Assembly (NCBI GenBank): GCA_021820165.1
Contig: JAKADW010000007.1
Location: forward strand, 1 to 15,296
From: Bacillota bacterium
GTDB lineage: Bacteria; Bacillota_E; Sulfobacillia; Sulfobacillales; Sulfobacillaceae
Reading direction: 5' to 3'
DNA length: 15,296 nucleotides
In this document: in pieces, positions 14,537-15,296 of the stretch
Layout of the letters: each line of letters starts with the position of its first letter
How positions within the stretch are numbered: position 1 is the first letter of the stretch
Program-made: the position numbers and the translations under genes
The notes under the pieces: model-generated
The model's database searches: none
What the model saw: only the letters and a program-made list of their open reading frames with translations
What the model was told of the DNA's origin: nothing

Positions 14537-15234
14537 GTGCATTGGCTTGGTCGACGGCCGTGGGGGTGGCTGTCTGGCTATGGCTTCGCCGGTGGCCGTT
14601 TGCTTTTGCCGCCGTCGGTTGGGGGGTGGGAATCGGCATGCGGGACGGGGTCGCCGTGACGGCCAGCCTCATCGCAAGCTTAGGGTTTACCGCCCTTGGC
14701 CAAGCTGAGCGTTATGAAAAACAGCGGGATGCCGACGAATTTCAGTCGCTGGTGTTCTTGGAGCGATTACGTCAGCTGTGGCGGGTTCGCGGCACCTTAG
14801 CGGGTGCCTTGGATGAAATGGGATATCGGTCCCGCCGCGGCACCCGGGATGCTGCTGAGGAGGTCCTAAGCGAGATAGCCCATGCGTTTCAGGTTCGGTC
14901 CCTCACCTTAGTATCGACGGTGACATCAATCGTCCGTCGTCATGGAGGGGATTTAGAACCGCTGTTGGCCTGGGGTGCGGGCAGCATCCAGGAGGGGCAA
15001 GCCCGGCGCTACGTACGCCAAATGGAAGAGCAGGCCAGGCGGGCCACGGTGCGTATCTTGGCTCTGGCACCGGTTGGGGTCGTAGCCGTATTCCGATTCT
15101 TCATTCCCTCTTTTTATCAGGCGCTTCACAACACCTTGATGGGCCAGGCCGCCCTACTCGTGGTGGGCGTCTCTACCGGAGTCGTCACCTGGATACTCGC
15201 CATTAAGGTGCGCAAGGAGGCGATGGAACGATGA
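14533..15234 (+). CDS. tadB: TadB-like pilus platform membrane protein (T2SSF domain)
   Basis: This 233-residue inner-membrane protein has two N-terminal hydrophobic stretches (about 5-35 and 40-55), a cytoplasmic helical domain (about 75-170), and two C-terminal helices (about 172-192 and 203-226). The helical domain, FQSLVFLERLRQLWRVRGTLAGAL through LLAWGAGSIQEGQARRYVRQMEEQA (quoted in parts: LERLRQLWRVRGTLAGAL, GSIQEGQARRYVRQMEEQ), is the T2SSF/GspF-type domain seen in TadB. This platform protein is the usual partner of the CpaF ATPase and of TadC. The ATG at 14533 overlaps the cpaF stop (ATGA). Its 3' end overlaps the next gene in the same way. Length is near the short end for TadB. Confidence 0.8.
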   Translation: MSALAWSTAVGVAVWLWLRRWPFAFAAVGWGVGIGMRDGVAVTASLIASLGFTALGQAERYEKQRDADEFQSLVFLERLRQLWRVRGTLAGALDEMGYRSRRGTRDAAEEVLSEIAHAFQVRSLTLVSTVTSIVRRHGGDLEPLLAWGAGSIQEGQARRYVRQMEEQARRATVRILALAPVGVVAVFRFFIPSFYQALHNTLMGQAALLVVGVSTGVVTWILAIKVRKEAMER

Positions 15235-15296
15235 CCGTCATGGCAGCCTGGTCTATCGCCATCGTGCTATTGCTGTGGCTTGAAAAGCAGGATCGG
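15231..15296 (+). CDS. putative TadC-like protein, 5' end only
   Basis: A frame opens at ATG 15231, overlapping the tadB stop (ATGA), and runs to the window end (22 residues, MTVMAAWSIAIVLLLWLEKQ...). It begins with a hydrophobic helix. The position after tadB and the hydrophobic start suggest the second platform protein TadC, but the visible part is too short to prove it. Confidence 0.45.
   Translation, partial: MTVMAAWSIAIVLLLWLEKQDR

Overview
The window most resembles a chromosomal segment of an endospore-forming, Gram-positive (Firmicutes) bacterium of moderately high GC, possibly Sulfobacillus-like. This is an inference. It rests on strong Shine-Dalgarno sequences, frequent GTG starts, a GatCAB amidotransferase, and a cluster of Spo0A-box-like sites (TTTGTCGAA) in the largest intergenic region. 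No rRNA, tRNA, CRISPR array, insertion sequence or integrase is visible. No gene-free stretch exceeds about 210 bases.

Left part (1-6176, + strand): the 3' part of a KdpD-like protein that ends after the universal-stress domain, with no histidine kinase. A short intergenic region with an extended -10 promoter follows. It leads into a tightly packed housekeeping operon, gatC-gatA-gatB, an S66 LD-carboxypeptidase and an RlmD/TrmA-type 23S rRNA uracil methyltransferase, in which every junction overlaps. The first three genes make the complex that converts mischarged Glu-tRNA(Gln) and/or Asp-tRNA(Asn) to the correct aminoacyl-tRNA. The other two act in peptidoglycan recycling and rRNA modification.

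Middle (6099-8084): an amino acid permease on the - strand, whose 3' end overlaps the rRNA methyltransferase gene by 78 bp, and a divergent acyl-CoA thioesterase gene.

Regulatory region (8085-8290): 206 bp holding a 68-nt nested palindrome, four Spo0A-box-like sites (one perfect, two with one mismatch, one weaker), and a perfect 10-bp terminator hairpin whose T-tract runs directly into the ribosome binding site of the next operon.

Right part (8291-end, + strand): one almost continuously overlapping operon that joins two kinds of machine. The first five genes look like the inner-membrane core of a type IV secretion (conjugation-type) system: a VirB2-like pilin, a VirB6/TrbL-like membrane protein, a PrgI/VirB3-like protein, and a VirB4 split into an N-terminal protein and an ATPase. 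The next five look like a Tad pilus module: a SAF-domain CpaB-like protein, a CpaE/TadZ-like protein that has lost its P-loop, the CpaF/TadA ATPase, TadB, and the start of TadC, which is cut by the window end. Assembly of both modules in one transcription unit, with possible Spo0A control, is the most notable feature. Its function (DNA uptake, DNA transfer, adhesion or secretion) cannot be decided here, because no relaxase, coupling protein, prepilin peptidase or Flp pilin is inside the window.
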